From Streptomyces sp. LX-29 (GTDB lineage Bacteria > Actinomycetota > Actinomycetes > Streptomycetales > Streptomycetaceae), in assembly GCF_029541745.1 (NCBI RefSeq), contig NZ_CP089746.1:1302001-1366000 (forward strand): 64,000 nucleotides of DNA. Direction: 5' to 3'. Shown piece by piece: positions 1 through 7,225 of the stretch. The notes under the pieces were generated by a model. It did no database searches. It had not been told where the DNA came from and saw only the letters and a program-made list of their open reading frames with translations. The position numbers and the translations under genes are program-made. Within the stretch, counting starts at the first letter, position 1. The number at the start of each line of letters is the position of its first letter.

Positions 1-87
1 ACCGACCGTCAGTCCGTGGTCGAAGACCGACACCCGCGCGGTGTCCGCCGCGCGCAGCGCGCCGTCCAGCCAGATCGTTCCCGTCAC
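1..87 (-). CDS. pabC: Aminodeoxychorismate lyase, N-terminal fragment
   Basis: Only the first 29 codons lie in the window; the gene runs off the left edge. Read from a GTG at 87, it starts VTGTIWLDGALR and continues with VSVFDHGLTVG, which resembles the opening of class IV PLP aminotransferase-fold lyases such as PabC (family knowledge). The GTG start overlaps the stop codon of pabB in a GTGA quartet at 84-87, so the two are probably translationally coupled. PabC would convert aminodeoxychorismate to p-aminobenzoate and pyruvate for folate synthesis. The identification depends on a short segment plus the pabB neighbour; another class IV aminotransferase is possible. Confidence 0.7.
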   Translation of the reverse strand, partial: MTGTIWLDGALRAADTARVSVFDHGLTVG

Positions 88-1151
88 CGTACGGCCCCTT
101 CCGTCGGCTGATGTGCCCCCGACGCTACCGCGAGCAGCCGGGACGCCTTCAGCTCGGTTTCCCGCCACTCCCGCTCGGGGTCCGAGCCCCAGGTGATGCC
201 GGCGCCGGTGCCGAAGCGCAACACCGGCCCGCCGGGGAGGTCCTCGGGCGTCCGGTCGATCCAGAAGGTGCGGATGCCGACCGCGAGCTCACCGGCGCCG
301 CTGTCGGCGTCCACCCAGCCGATCCCGCCGCAGTACGGGCCGCGGGGCGCGGTCTCCAGCTCCCGGATGATCCGCAGGGCGCTCGACTTGGGCGCGCCGG
401 TCACCGAGCCCGGCGGAAACGTTCCGGCGAAGAGCTCCGCCCACCCCGCCCCCTCGGCCAGCTGCCCGCGGACCGTGGAGACCAGGTGGACCAGGCCGGG
501 GTGGGGTTCCACGGCGCACAGCGCCGGCACGGTCACCGAACCGGTGGCGCAGACCCGCCCCAGGTCGTTGCGGACCAGGTCCACGATCATCACGTTCTCG
601 GCGTGGTCCTTCTCCAGCAGATCCGCGGCGGTGCGCCCGGTGCCCTTGATCGGCCCGGACTCCACCGTCCGGCCGGTGCGCCGCAGATACAGCTCGGGCG
701 AGGCCGTGGCGACCTCCACGCCGTGCCGGGGCAGTCGGACGGTCCCCGCGTACGGGGCCGGGTTGCCGCGCGCCAGCACGGCCGTGAGCGCGTCCACGTC
801 GGCCCGCGCGGGGTCGGGCAGCGGGGCGGACAGCACCCGGCACAGATTGGCCTGGTAGACGTCGCCGGCCGCGATGTACGCGCGGATGCGACGCACGCCC
901 TCCTCGTAGGCGACCCGGTCCAGGGAGGAGGTCCAGTCGGCGGGAGCCGGGCCGCGCCAGGCCCCGGGCACCGGCTCGGGCACCGGTTCACTGCGCACAT
1001 CGCCGAACCGGGCACACACGAGCCCGCCCTCGAAGTCCGCGACCACGGCCCAGAAGCCCCTGGAGTCCAGGGCCGCCGGATCGCTGGTCACATCGCGCAG
1101 ATCGGTGGCGACGAGGCCGCCGAAGCGGGCCAGAGGGGGGAGGTCGTACAC
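84..1151 (-). CDS. pabB: Aminodeoxychorismate synthase component I
   Basis: A 355-residue chorismate-binding enzyme that aminates chorismate for p-aminobenzoate and folate synthesis. The family core is visible: PIKGT at residues 167-171 with the conserved lysine, DLVRNDLGRVC, TFPPGSVTGAPK, and a C-terminal GELAVGIRTFW. The length fits the catalytic domain without an N-terminal glutaminase. The open frame extends upstream to 1481, but that stretch crosses tRNA genes, so it is not coding. I chose the GTG at 1151: a TAGACT hexamer lies 7 bases before it on the minus strand and no Shine-Dalgarno is seen, suggesting a leaderless message. The stop overlaps the pabC start. Anthranilate synthase is an alternative, but the pabC neighbour favours PabB. 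Confidence 0.88.
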   Translation of the reverse strand: MYDLPPLARFGGLVATDLRDVTSDPAALDSRGFWAVVADFEGGLVCARFGDVRSEPVPEPVPGAWRGPAPADWTSSLDRVAYEEGVRRIRAYIAAGDVYQANLCRVLSAPLPDPARADVDALTAVLARGNPAPYAGTVRLPRHGVEVATASPELYLRRTGRTVESGPIKGTGRTAADLLEKDHAENVMIVDLVRNDLGRVCATGSVTVPALCAVEPHPGLVHLVSTVRGQLAEGAGWAELFAGTFPPGSVTGAPKSSALRIIRELETAPRGPYCGGIGWVDADSGAGELAVGIRTFWIDRTPEDLPGGPVLRFGTGAGITWGSDPEREWRETELKASRLLAVASGAHQPTEGAVR

Positions 1152-1248
1152 GTCAGCGAGTCTATGGCGGGGGGCCCAAGGGTGCCTCGGGCAGGTGAAT
1201 CGAAGGTGTCCGCGAGGACAGCGGCTCAGCACGCTGGGGAAACGGAAT

Positions 1249-1276
1249 TTGAGCTGGCTCAGGAATCCGCTAGAGT
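1249..1276 (+). promoter_or_regulatory. Promoter of the tRNA operon
   Basis: TTGAGC at 1249-1254 and TAGAGT at 1271-1276 are separated by 16 bases, close to the vegetative sigma-HrdB consensus. They lie about 40 bases upstream of the first tRNA. No other promoter-like pair is seen between pabB and the tRNAs. Confidence 0.65.
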
Positions 1277-1322
1277 TCAACACGTCGCCGGGACGCGGAA
1301 GCGCCCCGGAGAAACGACACCT

Positions 1323-1395
1323 GCGGACGTGGCTCAGTTGGTAGAGCATCACCTTGCCAAGGTGAGGGTCGCGAGTTCGAATCTCGTCGTCCGCT
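1323..1395 (+). tRNA. tRNA-Gly (GCC)
   Basis: Full cloverleaf: acceptor arms GCGGACG and CGTCCGC, anticodon loop TTGCCAA flanked by TCACC/GGTGA, and a T-arm with GTTCGAATC. The anticodon is GCC. The 3' CCA is not encoded. First gene of a five-tRNA transcript. Confidence 0.97.
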
Positions 1396-1425
1396 CGGAG
1401 TGGGGGATTCCCGTCCCCCGCGACT

Positions 1426-1499
1426 GGTGGAGTGGCCGAGAGGCGAGGCAACGGCCTGCAAAGCCGTCTACACGGGTTCAAATCCCGTCTCCACCTCCA
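1426..1499 (+). tRNA. tRNA-Cys (GCA)
   Basis: Acceptor arms GGTGGAG and CTCCACC with discriminator T, followed by an encoded CCA at 1497-1499. The anticodon loop CTGCAAA gives GCA. It is the only tRNA of the cluster with an encoded CCA, so it can be annotated as ending at 1496 or 1499. Confidence 0.96.
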
Positions 1500-1500
1500 A

Positions 1501-1572
1501 GGACGATTAGCTCAGCGGGAGAGCGCTTCCCTGACACGGAAGAGGTCACTGGTTCAATCCCAGTATCGTCCA
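1501..1572 (+). tRNA. tRNA-Val (GAC), copy 1
   Basis: Acceptor arms GGACGAT and ATCGTCC, anticodon loop CTGACAC giving GAC, T-arm with GGTTCAATCCC. It starts two bases after the tRNA-Cys and has no encoded CCA. Identical to copy 3. Confidence 0.97.
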
Positions 1573-1595
1573 CTCGGATCCGCGAGGATCCGCCC

Positions 1596-1667
1596 GCGCG
1601 ATTAGCTCAGCGGGAGAGCGCTTCCCTGACACGGAAGAGGTCACTGGTTCAATCCCAGTATCGCGCA
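1596..1667 (+). tRNA. tRNA-Val (GAC), copy 2 with altered acceptor stem
   Basis: The body from base 7 to the start of the 3' acceptor strand is identical to copies 1 and 3, but the acceptor arms read GCGCGAT and ATCGCGC. Pairs 2:71 and 3:70 are both changed with pairing kept (G-C to C-G, A-T to G-C). The covariation argues for a functional tRNA rather than a decaying copy. Confidence 0.95.
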
Positions 1668-1709
1668 CGCAGTGCCCGCATGTAGGTGGTTGATTCGTGC
1701 GGTTCCCGA

Positions 1710-1781
1710 GGACGATTAGCTCAGCGGGAGAGCGCTTCCCTGACACGGAAGAGGTCACTGGTTCAATCCCAGTATCGTCCA
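1710..1781 (+). tRNA. tRNA-Val (GAC), copy 3
   Basis: Same sequence as copy 1, with acceptor arms GGACGAT and ATCGTCC and anticodon GAC. Last gene of the tRNA operon; a strong hairpin follows ten bases later. Confidence 0.97.
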
Positions 1782-1790
1782 CACCGATAA

Positions 1791-1830
1791 GGCCGAGGGC
1801 CGGAGCTTCCGCTCCGGCCCTCGGTCGTTT
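1791..1830 (+). terminator. Terminator of the tRNA operon
   Basis: A near-perfect hairpin with arms GGCCGAGGGCCGGAGC and GCTCCGGCCCTCGGTC around a TTCC loop is followed by GTTT. It could also serve the convergent zinc-ribbon gene that ends at 1837. Confidence 0.85.
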
Positions 1831-1836
1831 CCCCGC

Positions 1837-2115
1837 TCAGGACGAGAAGAGCATGCGGCCGAAGGTGCGGTGCCGGTGGCCGTGGTGCCCGTGGTGGCCC
1901 TGGTGCGGCGCACCCCACGCGGGAGCGGCCGGGTACGCCTGCGGGGCCGGCGGGGGCGGCGGCGGGGCGGCCTGCGTCCACTGCGCCTCAAGCTGGGTCA
2001 GCGACTCCAGCTCGCCGTAGTCCAGGAAGATCCCCCGGCAGCCACTGCACTGCTCGATCTGGACGCCGCTGCGGTTGTACGTATGCATCGGCGCATGGCA
2101 CTTGGGACACTGCAT
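1837..2115 (-). CDS. Small zinc-ribbon protein (TFIIB-type zf domain)
   Basis: A 92-residue protein. The first 40 residues form a zinc ribbon of the zf-TFIIB type: CPKC at residues 3-6 and CSGC near residue 23, followed by RGIFLDYGELESL, the family hallmark. The rest is low-complexity, with a proline/alanine stretch and a His/Gly cluster (HQGHHGHHGHRHR) that could bind metal. AGGAG lies nine bases before the ATG. The molecular role of this family is not established. It is a single-gene unit between the tRNA terminator and the APH-like gene. Confidence 0.85.
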   Translation of the reverse strand: MQCPKCHAPMHTYNRSGVQIEQCSGCRGIFLDYGELESLTQLEAQWTQAAPPPPPPAPQAYPAAPAWGAPHQGHHGHHGHRHRTFGRMLFSS

Positions 2116-2181
2116 GTCCGCTCAACTCCTCATGCTTCGGACAAATCACGCAATCGGAACTCCTGTCCGGCTGCGCTGAGT

Positions 2182-3411
2182 TCACCCTACGGCCTCGGCG
2201 AGGGCGCTCATACGGGTGCACGCTTCCACCAGGGCCTCCTCCACCCCGTCCAACGGCCGGTCCGCCGCCATGGCCTTGAGCAGCGCCGTGGCCGCGGTCT
2301 GCACGGTCAGCGCGCGAGCGGGCGCGTCCAGTTCCGCCCACGGGTCGCCCTCGGGCGGGACCGCCCGGCCGCCCGCCGCGCGGTAGGCGCCGAGGAAGCG
2401 CGCCCAGTCCGCCGGGTCCAGCAGCCCGGTCGCGTACCAGGCCGCCGGCCGGGCCAGGTCCCACGCCGGCTCCCCCAGCCCCATGTCGTCCACGTCGATC
2501 AGCAGCCACGGCCCCTCCGGGGCGGGATGCCGCACCAGCTGCCCCAGGTGCAGGTCCCCATGGCACAGCGCATCCGCCCGGGGCGAGTCCGCCTCCCCGC
2601 GTGCCCAGGCGGGCAGCGTGCCCCAGGCCCGCAGCACGGACGCGGCGGCCGCGCGGTGCGCGGCCACATGGTGGGTGGGCGCGCGGTGGGCGACCTCCCG
2701 CATGCCGAAGATCACGTCGACGGTGCGGGAGGCCGCGGGCTCCTCCGCGGGGCCGAGGCGGCTCGGGGTCGCGTCCCCGGTCCCCGGGCCGGCCACGGCG
2801 TCGGCGGGCGGTTCGGCGGGGTGGGCGCCGCCCGCCTCGCCGCGCTCGCGGAGCGCCGCACGGAGCCGGTCCACGGCACGGGCGGCCTTGGCGGGGCCAC
2901 GCATCGGCGGAATCGGCGAAATCGGCGGAATCGGCGAGAGCGGCGGGCGGTGACCGGCCGCGGTCACGGGCGAGAGCCCGGCCGTCCTCGTCACGGGGAT
3001 CGCGTGCAGGCTCGTCACGGGGATCGCGTGCAGCCGCGCCAACAGCGTCCCCGCGGCCTCCCAGGGCGCGTCCTCGGGGCGTTCCGGCGCCACCGGCGCA
3101 CCGTACGGCCACAGCGACACCGGTCGACCACCGGGCAGCGTGCCGACCTCGGCCGTCAGGGGCGGGAGCAGGATGCCCGCGAGGTGAGCGTCGGTGGCGA
3201 GCCGCACCCGCGCGGCGAGCGCCTCCGCCTCTCGCGGGCCCTCGACAGGAGCGTGCGCCTTGGCGACGACGTCCCCGAGGCGTACGACGGTGGCGTCGTC
3301 CCGGTCCGCCAACACGGTCGCCTCGCCGGCGTCGCCGTACCCGCTCACGGCGCCCATCCGACGAGCGGCCTCCGCCAGCCAGCCCACCAGCTCCGACCCT
3401 CTGTCCGCCAC
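2182..3411 (-). CDS. Aminoglycoside phosphotransferase-fold (APH) kinase-like protein
   Basis: About 409 residues. The APH/choline-kinase catalytic core is clear in the C-terminal half: ALCHGDLHLGQLV carries the Brenner motif with catalytic Asp, and LLIDVDDMGLGEPAWDLA carries the metal-binding Asp. The substrate is unknown; such genes in Streptomyces are usually not resistance genes. Residues about 130-220 are low-complexity and hold a tandem 24-bp duplication (LHAIPVT twice, 2987-3034) and an IGEIGGIG-like run read on the other strand. I prefer the GTG at 3411 (VADRGSELVGWL), with GGGGGA upstream. A GTG at 3471 is in frame but would start next to a hexanucleotide repeat. Confidence 0.75.
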   Translation of the reverse strand: MADRGSELVGWLAEAARRMGAVSGYGDAGEATVLADRDDATVVRLGDVVAKAHAPVEGPREAEALAARVRLATDAHLAGILLPPLTAEVGTLPGGRPVSLWPYGAPVAPERPEDAPWEAAGTLLARLHAIPVTSLHAIPVTRTAGLSPVTAAGHRPPLSPIPPISPIPPMRGPAKAARAVDRLRAALRERGEAGGAHPAEPPADAVAGPGTGDATPSRLGPAEEPAASRTVDVIFGMREVAHRAPTHHVAAHRAAAASVLRAWGTLPAWARGEADSPRADALCHGDLHLGQLVRHPAPEGPWLLIDVDDMGLGEPAWDLARPAAWYATGLLDPADWARFLGAYRAAGGRAVPPEGDPWAELDAPARALTVQTAATALLKAMAADRPLDGVEEALVEACTRMSALAEAVG

Positions 3412-3480
3412 TTCCCAGTCCCCCGGCTCCCGTGTTCTCGCACACCACGAACGCGCCCCAGCGCGGCGCACCCGCCTCTA

Positions 3481-3510
3481 CCTCTGCCTCTGCCTCTGCC
3501 TCTGCCTCTG
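3481..3510. repeat. Hexanucleotide repeat (CCTCTG)x5
   Basis: Five perfect CCTCTG units lie just upstream of the APH-like gene. On the coding strand they read CAGAGG, a Shine-Dalgarno-like purine run, ten bases before the alternative GTG at 3471. Confidence 0.9.
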
Positions 3511-3539
3511 CGCCATGTCGCGTCACGCCGGCGCGCCCG

Positions 3540-3840
3540 GATCCTACCTACCGGCCCCCGACGGCCCGCCCGCCGTCAACGGCTGGGCCTGGCGGCCGGG
3601 CGCCGGCGGTCGGCCCGGCGCCGCCGGACCCCTGAAACGGTCGGCTCGGCGCCGCCGGACCTTGCCATCTCGCCTCCCGCCGTCGCGGCGGAATCAGAGC
3701 CCGCTCACGCGGCGGAATCAGAGCGGTCCCCACACCAGGGCGCACCGCATAGGTCACTCGCCTCACGTCGCCACGGGCCTCACGTCGCCACGGGTTCTCT
3801 CGTCGCCACGGGCCTCACGAACGCTGGGGCCGTTCCGGGC
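3540..3840. repeat. Gene-free stretch with short imperfect direct repeats
   Basis: No convincing gene. Three families of short direct repeats are visible: GGTCGGCYCGGCGCCGCCGG twice near 3608-3660, GCGGCGGAATCAGAGC twice near 3686-3724, and GTCGCCACGGG three times near 3766-3812. ORFs crossing it encode only repeated Arg/Pro-rich sequence. The end towards 3870 is bounded by a strong hairpin. Confidence 0.7.
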
Positions 3841-3869
3841 GCGAACCACTCGGGGCCCGGAAACGCATG

Positions 3870-3901
3870 ATGGCCGGGCGGCTCCCCAGCCGCCCGGCCA
3901 T
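3870..3901. terminator. Perfect hairpin, probable terminator
   Basis: Arms of 14 bases, ATGGCCGGGCGGCT and its complement, enclose a CCCC loop. It lies downstream of the minus-strand gene ending at 3987. There is no T-run, as is common in Streptomyces. Confidence 0.6.
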
Positions 3902-3948
3902 GCGTGCCGTCCGCCGCACCCCCGTCCCCACGGGGTCATGGCCGGAAG

Positions 3949-3980
3949 TCCCCGGCCCGGGCCGCTCTCCCGGGCCCGGG
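3949..3980 (-). terminator. Hairpin directly after the small membrane protein gene
   Basis: CCCCGGCCCGGG pairs with CCCGGGCCCGGGG with one bulged base and a seven-base loop. It starts seven bases beyond the stop codon at 3987. Confidence 0.6.
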
Positions 3981-3986
3981 GCGCGA

Positions 3987-4193
3987 TCAGCGCCCCAGTA
4001 TTCCGGCCACGGACGACGCTTGTGTGACGACGGCTTCCCAGCCGCCGAACACGACAGCGAGGAGGGTGGCCAGCGGCAGCACCATGGCGGCCGCGACCAG
4101 GGGATGGCGGGTGCCGGAATCCCGGCCGTCGAGCGCGCTGAAAATCCGGCGCTTGCGCGTCTGGATCACCGTGCGCGTCGCGGTGTCCGCCAT
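3987..4193 (-). CDS. Small single-pass membrane protein, unknown function
   Basis: Sixty-eight residues with one predicted membrane segment (LVAAAMVLPLATLLAVVFGGW) after a basic N-terminal part (TRKRRIF), suggesting N-in topology. Two ATGs are adjacent; AGGAGG lies four bases before the second (4193), which I chose over 4196. The longer frame to 4304 lacks a good ribosome site. I do not recognise the family. It lies in a group of small minus-strand genes beside the divergent Ser/Thr kinase. Confidence 0.65.
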   Translation of the reverse strand: MADTATRTVIQTRKRRIFSALDGRDSGTRHPLVAAAMVLPLATLLAVVFGGWEAVVTQASSVAGILGR

Positions 4194-4382
4194 CATCCCT
4201 CCTTCTGTCACATCTGTCGCGGCGAGCGTCTGACCTCGGGGGACGAGTGCTGCCGCCCGCCGCTTGACCTCAACAGTAGGCGCGTGCGGCGGGCCTGGCG
4301 TCATGCCTTCGTACCGCTTGGCGGGCCTACGGGAGGATGAGGCGAGCCCGCTTGGCCTACTCCCCTGGGTGGAGATGCCGGG

Positions 4383-4715
4383 TCAGGCCCCCGGGTCTTC
4401 CCCGAGGGGACGCCCCGGGATGTCCCCGCCGCCGCCCGCCGCGCCTCCACTCCGCCTCCCGGCGGCGCCGGCCACACGGCCCTCCCGCTCACTCTCCTCG
4501 GTCCGCGGAACGGGATGCTCGACGAGCGCCAGCACCCGGTTGGCCATGAAGCGCGCGGTGCGCACGACGCCGCCGCTGCGGGTGACTTCGCTCACTTCCA
4601 CCACGCCCCGTCGCACAGCTGTCTCGACCCGCCGGCCCGCCCGGTCCGCGACCACCTCATATGTCCGCGTCGTGTCTCCGGCATCCACGACTATCTCCAC
4701 ACGATCACCCTTCAT
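4383..4715 (-). CDS. Conserved-looking hypothetical protein
   Basis: A 110-residue protein starting MKGDRVEIVVDAG, with a compact beta-rich first 75 residues and a Gly/Arg-rich disordered tail. GGGGGA lies eight bases upstream of the ATG. Typical third-position G/C bias supports coding. No domain recognised. It is divergent from the Ser/Thr kinase at 4945, with about 230 bases between them for two promoters. Confidence 0.7.
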   Translation of the reverse strand: MKGDRVEIVVDAGDTTRTYEVVADRAGRRVETAVRRGVVEVSEVTRSGGVVRTARFMANRVLALVEHPVPRTEESEREGRVAGAAGRRSGGAAGGGGDIPGRPLGEDPGA

Positions 4716-4944
4716 GGCGTCAATCCCCCTTCACAGACGGCCGCTTGAGATCTCGCGTCGCGGACCGGAGCTCCACGTCCGCCACTCCGACCGCTTCTTC
4801 GAGGATCCCACCCACCACCGACAATCCATCGGCCGACGCATGCGCGGCCTCGCAGCGCGACGGGCCGTCAATCCGTAAGCTGTGGCACATCAGACGGACG
4901 GCAGCGGAGTGGGGCCTCCCCACCGGAGGTAGGGGACGGACAAC

Positions 4945-6312
4945 ATGGCGATGATGCGGCTCCGACGCGAGGACCCGCGTGTCGTCGGCTCGTTCCGACT
5001 CCACCGGCGGCTCGGCGCGGGCGGGATGGGCGTGGTCTACCTCGGCTCCGACCGCCGCGGGCAGCGCGTCGCGCTGAAGGTGATCCGGCCGGATCTCGCC
5101 GAGGACCAGGAGTTCCGTTCGCGGTTCGCCCGCGAGGTGTCGGCCGCGCGGCGGATCCGCGGCGGCTGTACGGCCCGGCTGGTGGCGGCCGATCTCGAGG
5201 CGGACCGCCCGTGGTTCGCCACCCAGTACGTCCCCGGCCCCTCCCTGCACGACAAGGTCAACGAGGACGGGCCGCTGCCCGCGGCGGAGGTCGCGGCGGT
5301 CGGCTCGGCGCTGGCCGAGGGGCTGTTGGCGGTGCACGACGCGGGCGTGGTGCACCGTGACCTCAAGCCGTCCAACATCCTGCTGTCCCCCAAGGGCCCG
5401 CGGATCATCGACTTCGGCATCGCCTGGGCGACCGGCGCCAGCACCCTCACCCACGTCGGCACGGCGGTCGGCTCCCCCGGCTTCCTCGCCCCCGAGCAGG
5501 TGCGCGGCGCGGCGGTCACCCCCGCCACGGACGTCTTCTCGCTGGGCGCCACGCTCGCCTACGCCTGCACCGCGGACTCGCCCTTCGGGCACGGGAGTTC
5601 CGAGGTGATGCTGTACCGGGTGGTGCACGAGGAGCCGCAGCTGCACGGCGTGCCCGACGCGCTGGCCCCGCTGATCCACGCGTGTCTGGCCAAGGACCCG
5701 GACGAGCGGCCGAGCACGCTCCAGCTGTCGCTGCGGTTGAAGGAGATCGCGGCCCGCGAGGCACACGGACACGGGCTGTCGGATCCGCGACCGCCGGGCC
5801 CCCGCACCCAGTCGGAGCGGCCGACCGGGCAGCGCGCCGACGAGTACGCGCGTCAGCGCACCGAGCGCCGCGCGGAGGACTCGCCGTCCACCCGGCCGCA
5901 CCACAATCCGCGGTCCGCCGCGCAACGACCCTCGTCCCAGCGGCCGTCCTCTCCGCGCACCGGTGGCCGTTCCGGTCCCGAGCGCGGCGGCGCCGGCACC
6001 CCGGCGCGGGCCGGCAAACGCGCGCCGGGCCGTACCGGCTCCACGCGCCCCCCCGCCCGCACGGTCCGCACCGGCTCCGGCGCGCGCCGGCCGGCAGGCC
6101 CCGACCGCCGGTTGCTGCGCCAGCGGCTGGTGGTGTTCGTCGTGGTGACGCTGTTGGCGGCGCTGGGCATCGCGGCGGCGCAGGGCTGCGAGGGCCCGAC
6201 CCGAGGGCTCGGTGGACTGACGCACCAGGCGCCCGCGGCGCCCGACGCCCCGTACGGCGCCGCCTCCCCGCGGCCCCTGCCGGACGACTCCGCCGCGGCC
6301 GACCAGGTGTGA
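4945..6312 (+). CDS. Membrane-anchored Ser/Thr protein kinase (PknB type)
   Basis: A 455-residue eukaryotic-type kinase. Visible motifs: glycine loop GAGGMGVVY at 24-32, Lys45 in VALKV, catalytic HRDLKPSN at 137-144, DFG at 156-158, and APEQ. The kinase domain covers about residues 15-285, followed by a basic, disordered Arg/Ser/Pro-rich linker, one membrane span near 393-413, and a 40-residue outer tail. No PASTA or other sensor domain is present. All catalytic residues are intact. The adjoining genes give no hint of its substrates. It overlaps nothing and ends 30 bases before the convergent methyltransferase. Confidence 0.93.
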   Translation: MAMMRLRREDPRVVGSFRLHRRLGAGGMGVVYLGSDRRGQRVALKVIRPDLAEDQEFRSRFAREVSAARRIRGGCTARLVAADLEADRPWFATQYVPGPSLHDKVNEDGPLPAAEVAAVGSALAEGLLAVHDAGVVHRDLKPSNILLSPKGPRIIDFGIAWATGASTLTHVGTAVGSPGFLAPEQVRGAAVTPATDVFSLGATLAYACTADSPFGHGSSEVMLYRVVHEEPQLHGVPDALAPLIHACLAKDPDERPSTLQLSLRLKEIAAREAHGHGLSDPRPPGPRTQSERPTGQRADEYARQRTERRAEDSPSTRPHHNPRSAAQRPSSQRPSSPRTGGRSGPERGGAGTPARAGKRAPGRTGSTRPPARTVRTGSGARRPAGPDRRLLRQRLVVFVVVTLLAALGIAAAQGCEGPTRGLGGLTHQAPAAPDAPYGAASPRPLPDDSAAADQV

Positions 6313-6342
6313 CGGCGGCGGAGCCCCTGGCTCCCCGCGGCC

Positions 6343-7161
6343 TCAGTCGCTCGGGCGTCCCGAGGTGACCGCGTAGAACGCGACGGCGGCCGCGGCGCCC
6401 ACGTTGAGCGAGTCGACGCCGTGCGCCATCGGGATGCGCACCCACTCGTCGGCGGCCATCAGGGCCTGGCGGGACAGCCCGTCGCCCTCCGCGCCCAGCA
6501 TCAGGGCGACCCGCTCCAGTCGGTGCGGGGCGGCCTCGTCGATGGTCGTGGCCTTCGCGTCCGGGGTCAGCGCGAGCAGGCTGAACCCGGCGTCACGGAC
6601 CGCGTCCAGGCCACGCGGCCAGGTCTCCAGGCGCGCGTACGGGACGGAGAAGACGGCGCCCATCGACACCTTGACCGACCGCCGGTAGAGCGGGTCCGCG
6701 CAGTCCGGGGAGAGCAGCACCGCGTCCATGCCCAGCGCCGCCGCACTGCGGTACACGGCGCCGATGTTGGCGTGGTCGTTGACGGACTCCATGATGACGA
6801 CGCGCCGCGCGGTGGCGAGGAGTTCCGCGGCGCCCGGCAGCGGCTTGCGCCGCATCGAGGCGAGCGCGCCGCGGTGCACGTGGTAGCCGGTCACGCGCTC
6901 GGCCACCGCGGGGCTGACCGCGTAGACGGGAGCGGGGACCTCGTCGATGACGTCCCGCATCACATCGACCCACTTCGCCGAGAGGAGCATGGAGCGCATC
7001 TCGTACCCGGCCTGACGAGCCCGCCGGATCACCTTCTCGCCCTCGGCGATGAACAGGCCCTCTTCCGGCTCGCGCCGGCGCCGCAGTTCGACGTCGGTCA
7101 GCCCGACGTAGTCGCTCAGCCGCGGGTCGTCCGCGTCATCGATGGTGATGAGTTCAGCCAC
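6343..7161 (-). CDS. SpoU/TrmH-family RNA 2'-O-methyltransferase
   Basis: A 272-residue trefoil-knot methyltransferase. The three SpoU motifs are visible: VNDHANIGAVYRSAAALG, VALMLGAEGDGLS, and VRIPMAHGVDSLNVGAAAAV, which builds the SAM-binding knot. An N-terminal substrate-binding domain (FIAEGEKVIRRA) precedes them. It probably modifies rRNA or tRNA ribose; the target cannot be read from the sequence. The start is GTG at 7161 with a weak ribosome site. A second, different SpoU protein is encoded at 62668-63498. Confidence 0.9.
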   Translation of the reverse strand: MAELITIDDADDPRLSDYVGLTDVELRRRREPEEGLFIAEGEKVIRRARQAGYEMRSMLLSAKWVDVMRDVIDEVPAPVYAVSPAVAERVTGYHVHRGALASMRRKPLPGAAELLATARRVVIMESVNDHANIGAVYRSAAALGMDAVLLSPDCADPLYRRSVKVSMGAVFSVPYARLETWPRGLDAVRDAGFSLLALTPDAKATTIDEAAPHRLERVALMLGAEGDGLSRQALMAADEWVRIPMAHGVDSLNVGAAAAVAFYAVTSGRPSD

Positions 7162-7225
7162 AGGGTGATACTGCCTTGTCCTGGTTGTGGTGCCAACGCC
7201 GGCCTCGGGCCTGCGTTACCGGCGG

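Noticed and set aside
111..1685. A plus-strand open frame crossing pabB and four tRNAs
   Set aside because: It runs through tRNA genes and opposite pabB.
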